A program made the position numbers and the translations under genes. From assembly GCA_016182385.1 (NCBI GenBank), contig JACPGV010000006.1:1-35026 (forward strand): DNA of 35,026 nucleotides, given 5' to 3'. Positions 26,284-35,026 of this stretch are shown here, piece after piece. Origin of the DNA: Candidatus Moraniibacteriota bacterium. Lineage in GTDB: Bacteria > Patescibacteriota > Minisyncoccia > Moranbacterales > UBA1568. How positions within the stretch are numbered: the first letter of the stretch is position 1; every line of letters begins with the position of its first letter. The notes under the pieces are model-generated. The model did no database searches. It had not been told where the DNA came from and saw nothing but the letters and a program-made list of their open reading frames with translations.

Positions 26284-28548
26284 TCACGTCTTTCTAAGCG
26301 GTGCGACGCCAAGCATCATTTTCTTCACACCGAAACGCTTAAAAGCAATGGTGATGAGCGTACCGGAAAGAGAAATGACAAGTCCCGAACCAAACTGAGG
26401 GTGTTCTACCGTATCTCCCGGTCGCACCTCTTCTCTTGTAAGTGGCGCGCTCTTCACGGTCTGATTTTTCTTATCATCCCCCGATACGCTCTTGGCCATC
26501 GTCACAAAAGCATCGTTCTTTTTCGCTGACTGGGGAAATTTTCGAAACGATTTCTGAAAATATCTTTTGCCAAGCATTCCCGACGAAACACGTTCTGCTT
26601 CATCGATTAAATGCTCGGGAATCTCCTGTATGAAACGCGATGGCGGGTTGACCTGTGTCGATCCGAAAATAGTCCGCTGCTCGGTATACAAAAGATAGAC
26701 CTTCTCCTCGGCACGCGTGAGGCCGACATACATCAAACGACGCTCTTCTTCCAATTCGCCAGAAGAGAGAGCGCTACGAGAATGAGGGAAAATACCTTCC
26801 TCCAACCCAAGAATAAATATTATCGGAAATTCCAATCCCTTGGAGCTATGAATCGTCATCACATGCACGCATTCATTTTTCTCACTGATCTCATCCGTAT
26901 CCGAAGAAAGCGCCACCTCCTCAAGAAACCGGTGCAGTGCCTCCTCAACCGATAGGTGATCATATTTCTGAGCTACCGAAAGGAGTTCGCGCACGTTTTC
27001 CTGCCGCACTTCTCCTTCTGCTGTTCCGTCAGCGATACTATCGATGTATCCGCTCTCCCGACCAATTTTATCGAGTAATTCCGGAAAATGCATTTCCGAT
27101 TGTGTTTCCATTTCAGATCGCAACCGAAGAAATATATCGGCAAAGTTTCTGATAATTTGTCTTTTTCCTTCACGTATATCACTATTTTCTTCTCCCAATC
27201 GATACGCGGCATCCAAAAAATCGATCCCTTGCTCTCTCGCAAATACACTCCATTTCTCAAGTGTTGCCTTACCCAAGCCGCGCGACGGTTCATTAACAAT
27301 TCGCTCGAGTGCCAAAAAATCACGCGGGTTTTCCAAAAACCGCACGTAAGCAATCATATCTTTGATTTCCTTACGCTGATAAAATTTCAATCCACCGACG
27401 ATGCGATAGCTGATCGAGTGACGCAAAAATATCTCTTCCAGTATGCGCGACTGCGCGTTGGTTCTATACAACACGGCAAAATCACTGTATGGTCGTCCAC
27501 CGCTCCGTTCCCGAACGATCGTCTCCGCCACAAAACGCGCTTCCGCTTCTTCGTCCTCTGCCGGCACAAGCGTAATCCGTTCTCCCTGATGTGTCTCAGT
27601 CCAAAGTTTCTTATGACGTTGATAAACATTCTTGGAAATAATACCATCTGCCGCATCCAAAATAACCTGTGTCGAACGATAGTTCTGATCAAGCGTAATA
27701 ACGACTGCTTCCGGATGATCTTTTTCAAAATTAAGAATGTTTCTGATATCCGCCTGCCGCCAACCATAAATCGACTGATAATCATCACCAATAACAAAAA
27801 TATTCTTATGTTTCTTCGCGAGCAAATGAACAAAAAGGTATTGCGGATAATTGGTATCCTGATATTCATCCACCATCACATAACGAAAAATATTCTGATA
27901 TCGTTCCAATGTTTCCGGATATTCCTGAAACAGTTTGACTGTAAGCATAATCAGGTCATCAAAATCAAGACTGTTTCCCGAACGCAATTCTTTTTGATAA
28001 TGAGCATACACTTTGGCGACAATTTCCTCGTAATAACTCCCGGCTTGCGCCGCGTACTGTTCCTCGCTCATAAAAGCATTTTTGGCACGTGAAAGAGCAT
28101 CCAAAACAGCCCGGGGTTTTATTTGATCAGGATCGATTTCAAGTTCCTTCATCGATTTTTTTACCATTGACTCCTGATCCTGACTATCGAGAATGTTGAA
28201 CCGTTTGTCATAGCCAAGCACCACGATCTCCCGTCGCAAAATACGGCAACAAATATTATGAAATGTACCAATATATTGAGGCAGAGTCATGGCTCCATAT
28301 TCCGCCGCCCCACTCTGCGAAAGAAGCTTCCCAATACGCTCGCGCATTTCTCCCGCCGCTTTATTGGTAAACGTCACCGCGAGAATATTCTCGGGAGAAA
28401 CTTTTTTCTCCTCAATAAGATACGCGATCCGATGCGTAAGTGTCTTCGTCTTCCCCGATCCTGCTCCAGCCAAAATAAGCACCGGTCCTTCTGTCTGAAG
28501 CACCGCTTTTTTCTGTTCCGGATTAAGTCCTTCTTCCCAAAATTTCAT
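26284..28548 (-). CDS. pcrA: UvrD/PcrA-type superfamily 1 DNA helicase
   Basis: LNPEQKKAVLQTEGPVLILAGAGSGKTKTLTHRI, DEYQDTN, GDDYQSIYGWRQAD, LDQNYRST, MTIHSSKGLEFPIIF; C-terminal VEHPQFGSGLV. Confidence 0.96.
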   Translation of the reverse strand: MKFWEEGLNPEQKKAVLQTEGPVLILAGAGSGKTKTLTHRIAYLIEEKKVSPENILAVTFTNKAAGEMRERIGKLLSQSGAAEYGAMTLPQYIGTFHNICCRILRREIVVLGYDKRFNILDSQDQESMVKKSMKELEIDPDQIKPRAVLDALSRAKNAFMSEEQYAAQAGSYYEEIVAKVYAHYQKELRSGNSLDFDDLIMLTVKLFQEYPETLERYQNIFRYVMVDEYQDTNYPQYLFVHLLAKKHKNIFVIGDDYQSIYGWRQADIRNILNFEKDHPEAVVITLDQNYRSTQVILDAADGIISKNVYQRHKKLWTETHQGERITLVPAEDEEAEARFVAETIVRERSGGRPYSDFAVLYRTNAQSRILEEIFLRHSISYRIVGGLKFYQRKEIKDMIAYVRFLENPRDFLALERIVNEPSRGLGKATLEKWSVFAREQGIDFLDAAYRLGEENSDIREGKRQIIRNFADIFLRLRSEMETQSEMHFPELLDKIGRESGYIDSIADGTAEGEVRQENVRELLSVAQKYDHLSVEEALHRFLEEVALSSDTDEISEKNECVHVMTIHSSKGLEFPIIFILGLEEGIFPHSRSALSSGELEEERRLMYVGLTRAEEKVYLLYTEQRTIFGSTQVNPPSRFIQEIPEHLIDEAERVSSGMLGKRYFQKSFRKFPQSAKKNDAFVTMAKSVSGDDKKNQTVKSAPLTREEVRPGDTVEHPQFGSGLVISLSGTLITIAFKRFGVKKMMLGVAPLRKT

Positions 28549-28627
28549 AAAAATATGCAGAACTTTCGTATTGTATCACATCCATTTCATTCCCTCTATA
28601 ATCACTAAATATGCTACACTATTCGAT

Positions 28628-30262
28628 ATGAAACGCTTTTTCTTTCACACTCTTCACATGATCGAAAACACGCCTCTGACACTGGCGTCATTCGCAATGA
28701 CCTTTTTCGCGCTGATTGTCGCGCGTCTTCTCATCGAAAATGCTCTTGGTTTATTTCAACCGCAAAGCTTTTTTTATCTCTTTTTTGAATTCGCGCATAC
28801 CTTTCTTTTTTTTCTTTGTTCCTTCATTCTCCTTTTACCTCTCGTACGTTTTGCCGGTAACACCGATTATGAGAAAGCCGCTCATGTTCTTCTTTTCGGT
28901 TTTCTTATTATCCTTACCCCACCGATAATAGATGTTTGGATTTTCAATGGCGCACATTTTTGGAGTTTTTATGAATTTGACGGACTCTTGGGACTTGTCC
29001 AAAGATATTTTACCTTCTTTGGCGACACGCCAAACATGGGTATCACCTATGGTGTGCGCGTAGAAGTCGCTCTCGTGACCATTGCTCTTGGTTTTTATGC
29101 TTTTCTCACATCCCGACGCATCACGAAAGCGATTCTCGTTTCTCTGTTTGCGTACAGCATCCTCTTTGTCCTCGGCACATTTCCCTCTTGGATTACCATT
29201 CTTTTCTTTCTTTTTCAAAAAAGCCTTCTTGCTATCAATGCGAATGACGTGGCCGCTCTCTTTCTCACTCCGGAAAATATTTTCTCACGTCACATCGTTG
29301 ATTTTCGTAGTGTTCTCAACGTAAAAATGAGTCTCGTCTACGCGCTCCTTCTCGTTATCCTTTCCGGAATATTTCTCTTTCGTGAACACCGTGTCTACAG
29401 CGTTGCTCTCTGGCGTAATGCTCGTTTTCCACAACTTCTCTACCATGGTGGCCTGCTTCTTCTCGGTATGTTCCTTGCTCTTCACTTTACCGATAGCGTT
29501 TTTCCTCTTGATCTTTTCCATGGTCTCGCGCTCATTGTTCTTCTGTGCGCTGTCGAAAGCGCTTGGCTTGCTTCCGTCATCGCTAACGATTTTTACGATA
29601 TACCCATTGATGAAAAAACAAACAAAGACCGTCCCCTGATACAAAAAACCATCCCCCAAAAAACGTATGCTTTGTTTGGTTGTCTCTTCTTTTTTCTTTC
29701 CCTCTTTTTCGCTGGCATAGTAAATTTTTCCGCCACGCTTCTTCTTCTTGCTTACCAAACACTCGCTTGGCTCTATTCCGCACCACCCCTTCGTCTCAAA
29801 CGATTTCCTCTCATCGCAACACTTTTTGCCGCCACTGCCGGACTTCTTATTTTAATAATCGGCTTTCTTGTCGTCTCGCCTACGAACAATCTTTCTCTTC
29901 TTCCTCTTCCTATACTTCTCTTTCTTTTTTTGGCCTATCTTTTCATCTTGCCCGTCAAAGACTTCAAAGACAGCCTGAGCGATGGTGCCCATCACGTCTA
30001 TACAATCCCCGTACTCTTGGGTATAAAAAAAGCCAAACTTCTTCTTGGCTCATTCGTCTTTCTTTTTTATGTTGCCAGTATTTTTCTTCTCAATATGCGC
30101 GCTCTGCTCCCGATAGCTCTTTGTGTCGGAAGTCTTTCTTTCTGGATTATTCAAAAAGGAGTCGCCAACGAAAAAAGTTTTTTTTCTTTCCGCGCTCTCC
30201 CGGGACAACTCCTCGCGCTCACCATTATTTACGGACTGGTCATCGCGTACTCGCTTTCATAG
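28628..30262 (+). CDS. UbiA-like prenyltransferase domain protein with large N-terminal multi-TM extension
   Basis: NDFYDIPIDEKTNKDRP and DFKDSLSD (two Asp-rich UbiA motifs) in the C-terminal half; about 290 aa hydrophobic N-terminal part. Alternative start at 28571. Confidence 0.72.
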   Translation: MKRFFFHTLHMIENTPLTLASFAMTFFALIVARLLIENALGLFQPQSFFYLFFEFAHTFLFFLCSFILLLPLVRFAGNTDYEKAAHVLLFGFLIILTPPIIDVWIFNGAHFWSFYEFDGLLGLVQRYFTFFGDTPNMGITYGVRVEVALVTIALGFYAFLTSRRITKAILVSLFAYSILFVLGTFPSWITILFFLFQKSLLAINANDVAALFLTPENIFSRHIVDFRSVLNVKMSLVYALLLVILSGIFLFREHRVYSVALWRNARFPQLLYHGGLLLLGMFLALHFTDSVFPLDLFHGLALIVLLCAVESAWLASVIANDFYDIPIDEKTNKDRPLIQKTIPQKTYALFGCLFFFLSLFFAGIVNFSATLLLLAYQTLAWLYSAPPLRLKRFPLIATLFAATAGLLILIIGFLVVSPTNNLSLLPLPILLFLFLAYLFILPVKDFKDSLSDGAHHVYTIPVLLGIKKAKLLLGSFVFLFYVASIFLLNMRALLPIALCVGSLSFWIIQKGVANEKSFFSFRALPGQLLALTIIYGLVIAYSLS

Positions 30263-31062
30263 ACAAAAAGAAGTCTTTCCCAATCAGCCATACTCAAAGC
30301 TTGCGCGCGAATGTCTTTTTTTAAATCACTTCGTGCCAAAAGAGTTTCTATAAACAAACGATCCAGATGAAGTCCGGAAGAAAGATTATTACAAAGCGTT
30401 TTTCTTCTCGCGGCAAATCCTATTTTTACCAAACGAAAAAATCGTTTTTCTGTCTCTTCATCGTATGAACGATTCGGTATGATATGAACGACAGCACTCT
30501 CCACTTTCGGTACCGGATCAAACGCTTCTTTAGGAACAAATATTTTTTTCTCCGCCGTGGCAAAATATTGAACCATAACGGAAAGAAGCGACATCGAGCC
30601 CGGCTTGGCGACCAAACGATCAGCCACTTCATTCTGCACCATAAGCGTTATTGTTTTGGGCTGATGTTTCAATGAAAGCAACCGGCGAAGAATCGGCGCG
30701 GTAATGTAATAGGGAATGTTCGCAATCACTTTATATCCCTGTTCGGCAAATCCAGATGTCACAAATAATTTTTCCAAATCAAGAGAAAGAATATCTCCTT
30801 CTACTATTGAGACGCCTTCCCGATGAGCATTCTGTTTCTGTAGCTCTTCTGCCAATCGATGATCCAATTCGATGGCCAGTATTTTTTTTACGCACGGCAC
30901 AAGCGCGAACGTTAATGCGCCCATTCCCGGTCCGATTTCCAACACAGAATCCTCCGCCTGAACATTAGCAATCTCGAGGATGTTTTGGACAACGCTCTCG
31001 TCTCTCAAAAAATTCTGCCCGAGAGATTTCTTTGCTCTTATTGTTTTTTCTGTTCTTTTCAT
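30229..31062 (-). CDS. rsmA: 16S rRNA (adenine1518-N6/adenine1519-N6) dimethyltransferase RsmA/KsgA
   Basis: KKSLGQNFLRDE, VLEIGPGMGALTF, VIANIPYYITAPILRRLL, MVQNEVADRL. Confidence 0.95.
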   Translation of the reverse strand: MKRTEKTIRAKKSLGQNFLRDESVVQNILEIANVQAEDSVLEIGPGMGALTFALVPCVKKILAIELDHRLAEELQKQNAHREGVSIVEGDILSLDLEKLFVTSGFAEQGYKVIANIPYYITAPILRRLLSLKHQPKTITLMVQNEVADRLVAKPGSMSLLSVMVQYFATAEKKIFVPKEAFDPVPKVESAVVHIIPNRSYDEETEKRFFRLVKIGFAARRKTLCNNLSSGLHLDRLFIETLLARSDLKKDIRAQALSMADWERLLFVYESEYAMTSP

Positions 31063-31069
31063 TTCTCTA

Positions 31070-32005
31070 TCAATTAGTTATTTCTTCCATTTTCACATCA
31101 ATGACACCGGCGCCCACTGAAGCGATCTGAGCAAAAGCCACCTTGTCAAGATCGATAATACGCCCGGGAACAAACGGCCCACGATCATTGATAACCACGA
31201 TGACACTTTTCCCGTTAGCCATATTTGTCACCTTGACATAACTTCCTTTTGGGAGCCAAGGATTTGCGGCTGCCATCGTTCCTGTCCACGCATACCACGA
31301 CGCCGCTCCTCGATGACTTTTTCCAAGCTTCACGTATGTTCCCTGCGTCGTAATTTCCGTTACCGGTTCTTTTATTCTTTCCGTTTTAATAAGCTTTCGA
31401 TTCACCTCTTTGCCGTCGTGCTTGCTCACACGATAAGTGAGCCGATCAATACCCTTTTCCCCTTTCTGTGTCACGCTGGTTTTTCGCCATGAAAGCTTAT
31501 CGTCCTCTACAGTCTTTTTTTCAAACGATACCGCTTTCTCTACTGATTGCTCTTCTATTTCAACCCGCGTAATACGAATAATCATATCAGAAATGATACC
31601 CTCCCCTCTCCCCGGTTTCACTATATCATCCTCATCAAGCACAACTCCCCCTTCCACGAGAGCTCCTTCAATGGTTGGCGCCTGAACAAAAATCTCCTGC
31701 TCCTTCTTATCTACCACTACAATGATTTTTTGGGCCCGATCGATGTATACGCAAGTATTAAAAAATACCTTACTCTCTTTTTCCGGAAAAACAATATCCT
31801 TCGGACCAAGAAAAATTTTTTCTTGTTCAAGAAAATCAGAAACAGTCTGTCCCGTATGATGCCGCAAAGAAAATGTCATTCCCTCATCAACGAGGCAAAT
31901 ATTTTTTGCAGCCGATAAAAATCGATTATCGTCCGGTCTATTGGTAAAAATATATACACCAACACCGCTTACCACTACGACTATGACAAAAAAAATCTTT
32001 TTCAT
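31070..32005 (-). CDS. Cell-wall protein: DUF348-like and G5 domains plus RlpA-like double-psi beta-barrel
   Basis: TYRVSKHDGKEVNRKLIKTERIKEPVTEI (G5); ASWYAW...AAANPWLPKGSYVKVTNMANGKSVIVVINDRGPFVPGRIIDLDKVAFAQI (RlpA/3D-like). Confidence 0.85.
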   Translation of the reverse strand: MKKIFFVIVVVVSGVGVYIFTNRPDDNRFLSAAKNICLVDEGMTFSLRHHTGQTVSDFLEQEKIFLGPKDIVFPEKESKVFFNTCVYIDRAQKIIVVVDKKEQEIFVQAPTIEGALVEGGVVLDEDDIVKPGRGEGIISDMIIRITRVEIEEQSVEKAVSFEKKTVEDDKLSWRKTSVTQKGEKGIDRLTYRVSKHDGKEVNRKLIKTERIKEPVTEITTQGTYVKLGKSHRGAASWYAWTGTMAAANPWLPKGSYVKVTNMANGKSVIVVINDRGPFVPGRIIDLDKVAFAQIASVGAGVIDVKMEEITN

Positions 32006-32011
32006 GAAGAG

Positions 32012-33532
32012 CTATTCCTTGAATCGATATTGTAAAGCTTCGGCAACATGTGGCACCTCAATATGCTCCGCCGAAGAAAGATCGGCGATAGTCCGCGCCA
32101 CCTTGAGCACGCGCGTGTATGCTCGAGCGGAAAGAGCAAGCTGTGTCACTGCCGCTCGTAAAAGAAGTCGCGCTTCTTCATTAAGGGCACAGTGCTCTTT
32201 TACGAGTTGACTCGTCATTTCTGCATTTGTTTTTGGCGAGGCAAACCGTTTTTTCTGAAAAGCTCGCGCTCGTTCCACTCGTTCCCGAATAGACATGCTT
32301 GCCTCGGCGCCAGTACTCTTTTTTTCCAGTTTTTCGATTTTAACGCGAGGAACATCAACGTGCAAATCAATACGGTCAAGAATTGGCCCGGAAATTTTTT
32401 GTCGATACCGCACAACTTGATGTGGCAAACAAGCACACAGGCGCTCCGGATCACCACTATGCCCGCAGGGGCAAGGATTCATCGCTGCCACCAACATAAA
32501 ACGCGCCGGAAAATAAAGCGACCCCTTCGCGCGAGAAACAGTAATTTCTCCGTCTTCAAGTGGTTGACGCAAGTTTTCCAAAACCGTTCTTGAAAACTCC
32601 GCAAATTCATCCAAAAAAAGCACTCCTCGGTGTGCCAAACTAATTTCTCCCGGTCGAGGGAATGTTCCACCGCCAACAAGGGCCACTGCACTCGCCGTAT
32701 GATGAGGAGATCGAAATGGTCGTTTTTTTACCAATCCGAGACCTTTTGGCAATCGTCCTGCCACTGAAAATATTTTGGTGATTTCTAAACTTTCCTCCAT
32801 ATCCAACCGCGGAAGAATGGTCGGCAGGGTCTTCGCCAAAAGTGTTTTTCCCGAACCGGGTGGTCCGATAAAAAGAATATTGTGCCCGCCGGCGGCGGCA
32901 ATTTCAAGTGCGCGCTTCGCATGCTCCTGACCGGCTATATGTGCCATATCAAAATCTCCTTGTTCTTCCACTGTCTCAAAAGAAATTTCTTGCTTCTGGC
33001 ACGGAGTTATTGATAATTTTCCAGTTAAATGTTTTGCCAAAGAAAAAAGATTTTTAACTGGAATAACGGTAATACCCTCAACAAGAGCGGCCTCCTCGGC
33101 ATTTTCTTCTGGTACATATATTTCTTCAAATCCATTCTCCTTGGCAAAAAGAGCGATCGGCAACACTCCCTGCACTTTTCGCGTGCTCCCATCAAGCGAT
33201 AACTCCCCGATAAAAATTTTTCTTTCCGTTCGAAAAGAAATTTGTTCTGTCGCGAGAAGAAACGCGATCGCTATGGGCACATCGTAAATAGGTGTGTTTT
33301 TCGGCAAATCAGCCGGCGCCAAATTCACCGTTACCCGTCCGCACTGATGTGGCGGTTTAAATCCACTGTTCTTGAGCGCCGCGCTTACCCGATCACGAGA
33401 CTCTTTCGTCGCAACATCGGGAAGGCCCACAATGGCAAAGTTGTGTAATCCAGCCAAAAGAACATCGGCCTCCACCTCCACCAATACGCTTTCCACACCA
33501 AAGGTTATTGCTGAATATACCCGAGAAGCCAT
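32012..33532 (-). CDS. comM: YifB/ComM family Mg-chelatase-like AAA ATPase
   Basis: VEVEADVLLAGLHNFAIVGLPDVATKESRDRV, GPPGSGKTLLAKTLPTILP, RPFRSPHHTAS, MLVAAMNPCPCGHSGD. Confidence 0.95.
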   Translation of the reverse strand: MASRVYSAITFGVESVLVEVEADVLLAGLHNFAIVGLPDVATKESRDRVSAALKNSGFKPPHQCGRVTVNLAPADLPKNTPIYDVPIAIAFLLATEQISFRTERKIFIGELSLDGSTRKVQGVLPIALFAKENGFEEIYVPEENAEEAALVEGITVIPVKNLFSLAKHLTGKLSITPCQKQEISFETVEEQGDFDMAHIAGQEHAKRALEIAAAGGHNILFIGPPGSGKTLLAKTLPTILPRLDMEESLEITKIFSVAGRLPKGLGLVKKRPFRSPHHTASAVALVGGGTFPRPGEISLAHRGVLFLDEFAEFSRTVLENLRQPLEDGEITVSRAKGSLYFPARFMLVAAMNPCPCGHSGDPERLCACLPHQVVRYRQKISGPILDRIDLHVDVPRVKIEKLEKKSTGAEASMSIRERVERARAFQKKRFASPKTNAEMTSQLVKEHCALNEEARLLLRAAVTQLALSARAYTRVLKVARTIADLSSAEHIEVPHVAEALQYRFKE

Positions 33533-33566
33533 AAAACGGTACCTTCAATAAAAAAATTAAATCTCT

Positions 33567-33977
33567 TTACAAAATATTTCTCTCTCGTATCCACTGCCAT
33601 ACTATGCCCGTCGCGCCTATCGTAAGCAAAACATCAGCCCCATTAAAGGCAGGAAATGAAAAAATTGTTATATAATCCACGACACAACCAAATATCCACT
33701 TTTCCAAACAATTGGCAATTCCCCCAGTAAGAATACACACCCACAACCAACTTTTCATTTCTTGCTCTTCTCTCCACCATTGTACCGCAAAAAAGATAAT
33801 AATTCCTCCTCTTATAAAAAAATCGTATTGAAAGGAGAAAAACTCCACGCCAAAAGGACCAAAAGCGTTACAAAAAGCGCTTTCTCTATATCTATCAAAA
33901 TAATCACGAAAAATTAAAAAAAGAAAAAGAAAAAAGGTCGCGAGAGACAACTGGAGTATCATTCTCTGCGACCTCAT
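33567..33977 (-). CDS. lspA: Divergent lipoprotein signal peptidase (signal peptidase II)
   Basis: GGIANCLEKWIFGCVVDYI...FPAFNGADVLLTIG matches the LspA GGxxN...VVDfI...FNxAD pattern; four hydrophobic segments. Confidence 0.8.
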   Translation of the reverse strand: MRSQRMILQLSLATFFLFLFLIFRDYFDRYRESAFCNAFGPFGVEFFSFQYDFFIRGGIIIFFAVQWWREEQEMKSWLWVCILTGGIANCLEKWIFGCVVDYITIFSFPAFNGADVLLTIGATGIVWQWIRERNIL

Positions 33978-33991
33978 AGTTTTTATACTTC

Positions 33992-34351
33992 TTAAATCGC
34001 GGTACGGGCGGCAGGGTAAGCGCGCAAACGTTCCACGCTTATTTCTTTTCCTGTTTTTTCACAAAGCCCATACGTCCCCTTTTCCATCTTTTCCAAAGCA
34101 TCTGTCACATCCTTCAAATGACTCTCTAAATTTGACTCCAAAGCAATATTATCGACATATTCCTCCACTTCTGTCGCGTTTTCATCAGTATCGGTTCCGA
34201 TAATATCAAATTGGGTCTCATAATTTCCCGGCGCTCCAGTCAATTTGGCAAAACGAGAAAGTTCTCCTTCCAATCGGGATTTCTCCAAAAGAAGCTTCTC
34301 TTTTAATTCTGAAAGTATTGTTGCATCAAACGACATACGATTTCTTTTCAT
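33992..34351 (-). CDS. DksA/TraR-like protein with degenerate zinc finger
   Basis: Coiled-coil N-terminus; GTYGLCEKTGKEISVERLRAYPAARTAI. Confidence 0.85.
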   Translation of the reverse strand: MKRNRMSFDATILSELKEKLLLEKSRLEGELSRFAKLTGAPGNYETQFDIIGTDTDENATEVEEYVDNIALESNLESHLKDVTDALEKMEKGTYGLCEKTGKEISVERLRAYPAARTAI

Positions 34352-34377
34352 TACTTCATTACGCCATCAATAAAAGA

Positions 34378-34386
34378 AGTATACCA
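34378..34386 (-). promoter_or_regulatory. Promoter TAGACA-17-(tgg)TATACT for the dksA-like gene
   Basis: Minus strand tagacaatctttttttcgtttggtatact upstream of the start codon at 34351. Confidence 0.6.
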
Positions 34387-34403
34387 AACGAAAAAAAGAT
34401 TGT

Positions 34404-34793
34404 CTAGAAGAATATATGCTCAAGATGTCGAACATGGGCTTTTTTCGCCTCATCATCATACACGATTGAAAGAGCGTCAAAATGATATTGCGCGGCAATC
34501 ATTTTTTTCTCCAAAAGGTACTGTCGAGCAATTCGTTCCAAGCGACGAAGTTTTCGTGGAGTGATATTTTCTTCCGGAAAAACCATCGTTTCCTTTTTTA
34601 TCATCCTTGTTTTTACTTCAAAAAAAACTATCTCTTTCCCCAAACAAGCAACAATATCTATCTCGCCCAGTCTTTTCCCTTTATTATTACAATAATTCCT
34701 CTGCAAAATAGAGTATCCCTTTTTCTCTAAATAACGACAACCTATATCTTCTCCAAGAACTCCCAAAGAAGAAGAAAGGCGAAATATCCCCAT
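34404..34793 (-). CDS. yraN: YraN/UPF0102 family endonuclease-like protein
   Basis: LGEDIGCRYLEKKGYSILQRNY...LGEIDIVACLGKEIVFFEVKTR. Confidence 0.92.
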   Translation of the reverse strand: MGIFRLSSSLGVLGEDIGCRYLEKKGYSILQRNYCNNKGKRLGEIDIVACLGKEIVFFEVKTRMIKKETMVFPEENITPRKLRRLERIARQYLLEKKMIAAQYHFDALSIVYDDEAKKAHVRHLEHIFF

Positions 34794-34798
34794 AGATA

Positions 34799-35026
34799 TT
34801 AGTTTTCTTTTTTACCAAAAATACGAATTCTGCTTGAAAATCTTCCTAAAAAGAAGACTAGAAGCAGTATTCCAATAAATCCAAAAATAATCCTCCACGG
34901 CACCACCCAAAAACTCACCATGCCTTCAATAGGGATATCTCTGGTACCGTCATCATAGATGAGGAGGAGTTTGGCCTGGTATTTGCCAAAGCGGAGCTTG
35001 GAGGCATCATTCCAGTCCCATTTGAG
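34799..35026 (-). CDS. C-terminal fragment (5' truncated by contig edge) of a paralogue of the 1-234 protein
   Basis: LKWDWNDASKLRFGKYQAKLLLIYDDGTRDIPIEGMVSFWVVPWRIIFGFIGILLLVFFLGRFSSRIRIFGKKEN; stop TAA = 34799-34801. Confidence 0.75.
   Translation of the reverse strand, partial: LKWDWNDASKLRFGKYQAKLLLIYDDGTRDIPIEGMVSFWVVPWRIIFGFIGILLLVFFLGRFSSRIRIFGKKEN
34886..35026 (-). repeat. 141-bp perfect inverted repeat, right copy (partner 1-141)
   Basis: Exact reverse complement of 1-141. Confidence 0.97.

Noticed and set aside
27088-28092. 334-aa plus-strand ORF
   Set aside because: Entirely antisense to the well-supported PcrA/UvrD helicase gene; no domain signature.
1-35026. Linear plasmid or phage with terminal inverted repeats
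   Set aside because: Gene content is chromosomal housekeeping, the repeat lies inside coding sequence at both ends, and its length equals a common assembler k-mer.

Overview
The 35 kb window looks like a metagenome-type bacterial contig. Gene content suggests Patescibacteria/CPR, perhaps Parcubacteria or Moranbacteria-like; this is inference from gene families only. It is chromosomal in character. Housekeeping genes: rsmA/ksgA, lspA, yraN, a comM/yifB-type ATPase, a pcrA/uvrD helicase, a xerC/D recombinase and a DksA/TraR-like protein. Envelope genes: HtrA-like protease, RND efflux pair, P1B-type ATPase, cyclophilin lipoprotein, LysM-CHAP hydrolase and G5-RlpA protein. About 10 kb (9562-19693, minus strand) is a minimal type IV secretion locus: VirB6-like, unknown, PrgI, VirB4 N-domain-like, VirB4 ATPase, membrane protein, CPBP-like, and a large Ca-binding-motif surface protein. 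Two tandem nucleotidyltransferase toxin-antitoxin modules follow, at 19890-21503. The strongest unusual signals are: (1) the HepT-MntA pair sits between two 64-bp direct repeats (1 mismatch). Each repeat carries the last codons of the neighbouring LysM-CHAP gene, an inverted repeat and a well-formed promoter reading into a TA module. (2) An isolated transcription unit at 9158-9542 has a near-consensus promoter, a 62-nt 5'-terminal hairpin, a second hairpin, a 60-aa Cys-rich/hydrophobic micro-ORF and a strong terminator. (3) A perfect 141-bp inverted repeat lies at the two contig ends, inside two paralogous membrane-protein genes with different C-terminal tails. No tRNA, rRNA, CRISPR array or transposase was recognised. 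All calls come from reading the sequence and the supplied ORFs; no database search was run.
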